Of a DNA stretch of 52,839 nucleotides, positions 51,883 through 52,839 are shown piece by piece. The position numbers and the translations under genes are program-made. The notes under the pieces were generated by a model. That model made no database searches and was not told the origin of the DNA. It saw only the letters and a program-made list of their open reading frames with translations. The stretch is from an uncultured Clostridia bacterium (GTDB lineage Bacteria > Bacillota > Clostridia > TANB77 > CAG-508), in assembly GCA_934148985.1 (NCBI GenBank), contig CAKPDO010000006.1:1-52839 (forward strand), in the 5' to 3' direction. Positions within the stretch are counted from its first letter, which is position 1, and every line of letters begins with the position of its first letter.

Positions 51883-52782
51883 TTACACTTTCAAATATTT
51901 TCTCATTGATAGGCTACTTCCTAAAACACCTATTCCTACACCCAAAATTAAATATATAATTAATATTAAATTAAACATTTCGCTAAATTCTAATAATTGT
52001 AGTCCCAATTTTGCTAAAAAGCTTACAAATCCTGCGTTTTGACATATTCCCATATATATTCCCGCAATTATAGCAAGAGAAATTGCTCCTGAAAATAGTC
52101 CTATTATTATTCCTTCTACAACAAATGGCCACCTTATGAAACTATTTGTTGCACCAACATATTTCATAATTGATATTTCTTTTCTCCTTGCATAAACTGT
52201 AAGTTTTATTGTATTTGAAATTATAAAAATACTTAGTCCAATTAAAGCAATTATTATTACATAACTTCCTATTTTTACACCTTTAGCAATTTTTACAAGC
52301 ATTTCGATCGTTTCATCACTGCTTGTTATTCTTTTTACCTTTTCTAGTTCTTTTATTTTTCCCTGGACTTCATTACTTTTTCCAAGGTCTGTTAATGTTA
52401 CTATATATGATGCTGGCAATACATTACCTTGTTCATATGGACTTAATAAATATGCTTTTTCTCCAAACCTATCTTTCATATGTTGAAGTGCTTCTTCTTT
52501 TGAAACAAATTCTATTGTATTTACGCCATCTATTTTATCTATTTCTTTCCATAAATTATCTATTTCCGTATCTGTTGCATCATTTTGTATATATACTTGT
52601 ATTCCTTGTTCAGCTTCTACCTGTTTTATAAAATTATTGAAATTTCCTACTATTATAAAGCATAATCCAAAAAATATCATTATTACACACATCGTTCCAA
52701 AAGATGATGCAGCTTGTTTTTTATTTTTAAAAATATTCGAAATTCCTTCTCCTATTAAATAAGTTAATACATTATATTTCAT
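51883..52782 (-). CDS. ftsX: Cell division protein FtsX
   Basis: About 299 residues. Four membrane segments: SSFGTMCVIMIFFGLCFIIVG, then after an extracytoplasmic domain (EVEAEQGIQVYIQNDA...) GSYVIIIALIGLSIFIISN, VVEGIIIGLFSGAISLAIIAG and LILIIYLILGVGIGVLGSS. The second-loop YARRKEISIMKYVGATNSFIRWPF is the FtsX signature that contacts FtsE. The start codon lies within the end of ftsE; ATG 52782 is five bases after AAGGTGG. Confidence 0.94.
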   Translation of the reverse strand: MKYNVLTYLIGEGISNIFKNKKQAASSFGTMCVIMIFFGLCFIIVGNFNNFIKQVEAEQGIQVYIQNDATDTEIDNLWKEIDKIDGVNTIEFVSKEEALQHMKDRFGEKAYLLSPYEQGNVLPASYIVTLTDLGKSNEVQGKIKELEKVKRITSSDETIEMLVKIAKGVKIGSYVIIIALIGLSIFIISNTIKLTVYARRKEISIMKYVGATNSFIRWPFVVEGIIIGLFSGAISLAIIAGIYMGICQNAGFVSFLAKLGLQLLEFSEMFNLILIIYLILGVGIGVLGSSLSMRKYLKV

Positions 52783-52839
52783 CATAACCACCTTTTTTAT
52801 CATCTCTTATTATTTCGCCTTTTTCGATATGTATTACCC
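52772..52839 (-). CDS. ftsE: FtsE, C-terminal end (runs off the right edge)
   Basis: The minus strand reads VIHIEKGEIIRDDKKGG and YDEI stop, the typical FtsE ending, and its last codons overlap the ftsX start by 11 bases. Only ~22 codons are inside the window, so identification rests on this tail plus its position upstream of ftsX. Confidence 0.75.
   Translation of the reverse strand, partial: VIHIEKGEIIRDDKKGGYDEI

Overview
This is a very AT-rich chromosomal window from a spore-forming, Gram-positive, anaerobic-type Firmicute, most likely an uncultivated low-GC Clostridia of the gut. The reasons are the Bacillus/Clostridium division cluster (divIB/ftsQ, two DUF881 proteins, sbp, ftsA, ftsZ), sporulation genes (sigK, yunB, a SPOCS-LysM coat-type protein), an LPXTG pilin with a class C sortase, and AGGAGG-type ribosome binding sites. 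The lineage is an inference; no rRNA gene is present.

Layout. 1-3.9 kb: start of pyruvate kinase, ymdB, and a sortase plus pilin pair in which the pilin gene is enclosed by perfect 27-bp inverted repeats. 3.9-9.5 kb: division cluster. 9.6-16.0 kb: accessory region with a membrane protein, Nudix hydrolase, XRE/DUF5680 regulator, lipoprotein, Fic protein, a radical SAM/SPASM enzyme beside a small protein carrying two YGVF(D/E)P repeats, and decayed remnants. 16.0-24.5 kb: an 8.4-kb integrative mobilizable element in the 3' end of tRNA-Leu(UAA), bounded by 55-bp direct repeats, with integrase, small HTH proteins, a MobV-type relaxase with its oriT, a HEPN gene, and a compact type I toxin/antisense-RNA locus. 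24.7-33 kb: recO, yqzL-like, era, short rseP, cdsA, uppS, polyprenyl synthase, frr, pyrH, sigK and a DUF368 protein. 33-43.6 kb: a dehydrogenase, LysR, MoaA-like radical SAM, tmcAL, a class III Fic protein, rnr, a secreted protein, a ThyX-like protein and deoD. 43.7-52.8 kb: yunB, SPOCS-LysM, a CBS protein, prmC, pgsA, ctpA, two M23 hydrolases, ftsX and the end of ftsE.

The most striking signal is distributed. Six chromosomal genes (ftsQ, recO, era, sigK twice, the DUF368 gene, yunB) are each split by one extra C, and at all seven sites the zero-frame codon is CGG, with the lost reading frame resuming as a GGN glycine codon at a family-conserved glycine. I found no other in-frame CGG in the core genes; the few in-frame CGG arginine codons lie in accessory genes (membrane protein, Nudix, lipoprotein, one element gene, one radical SAM gene). 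This suggests that CGG is unassigned or starved in this organism and acts as a +1 frameshift site, or else a very specific systematic sequencing error.

A second theme is a dispersed family of GGGACCGG-core palindromes in intergenic gaps (about 3.7, 26.5, 27.4, 30.5, 33.0 and 43.6 kb).
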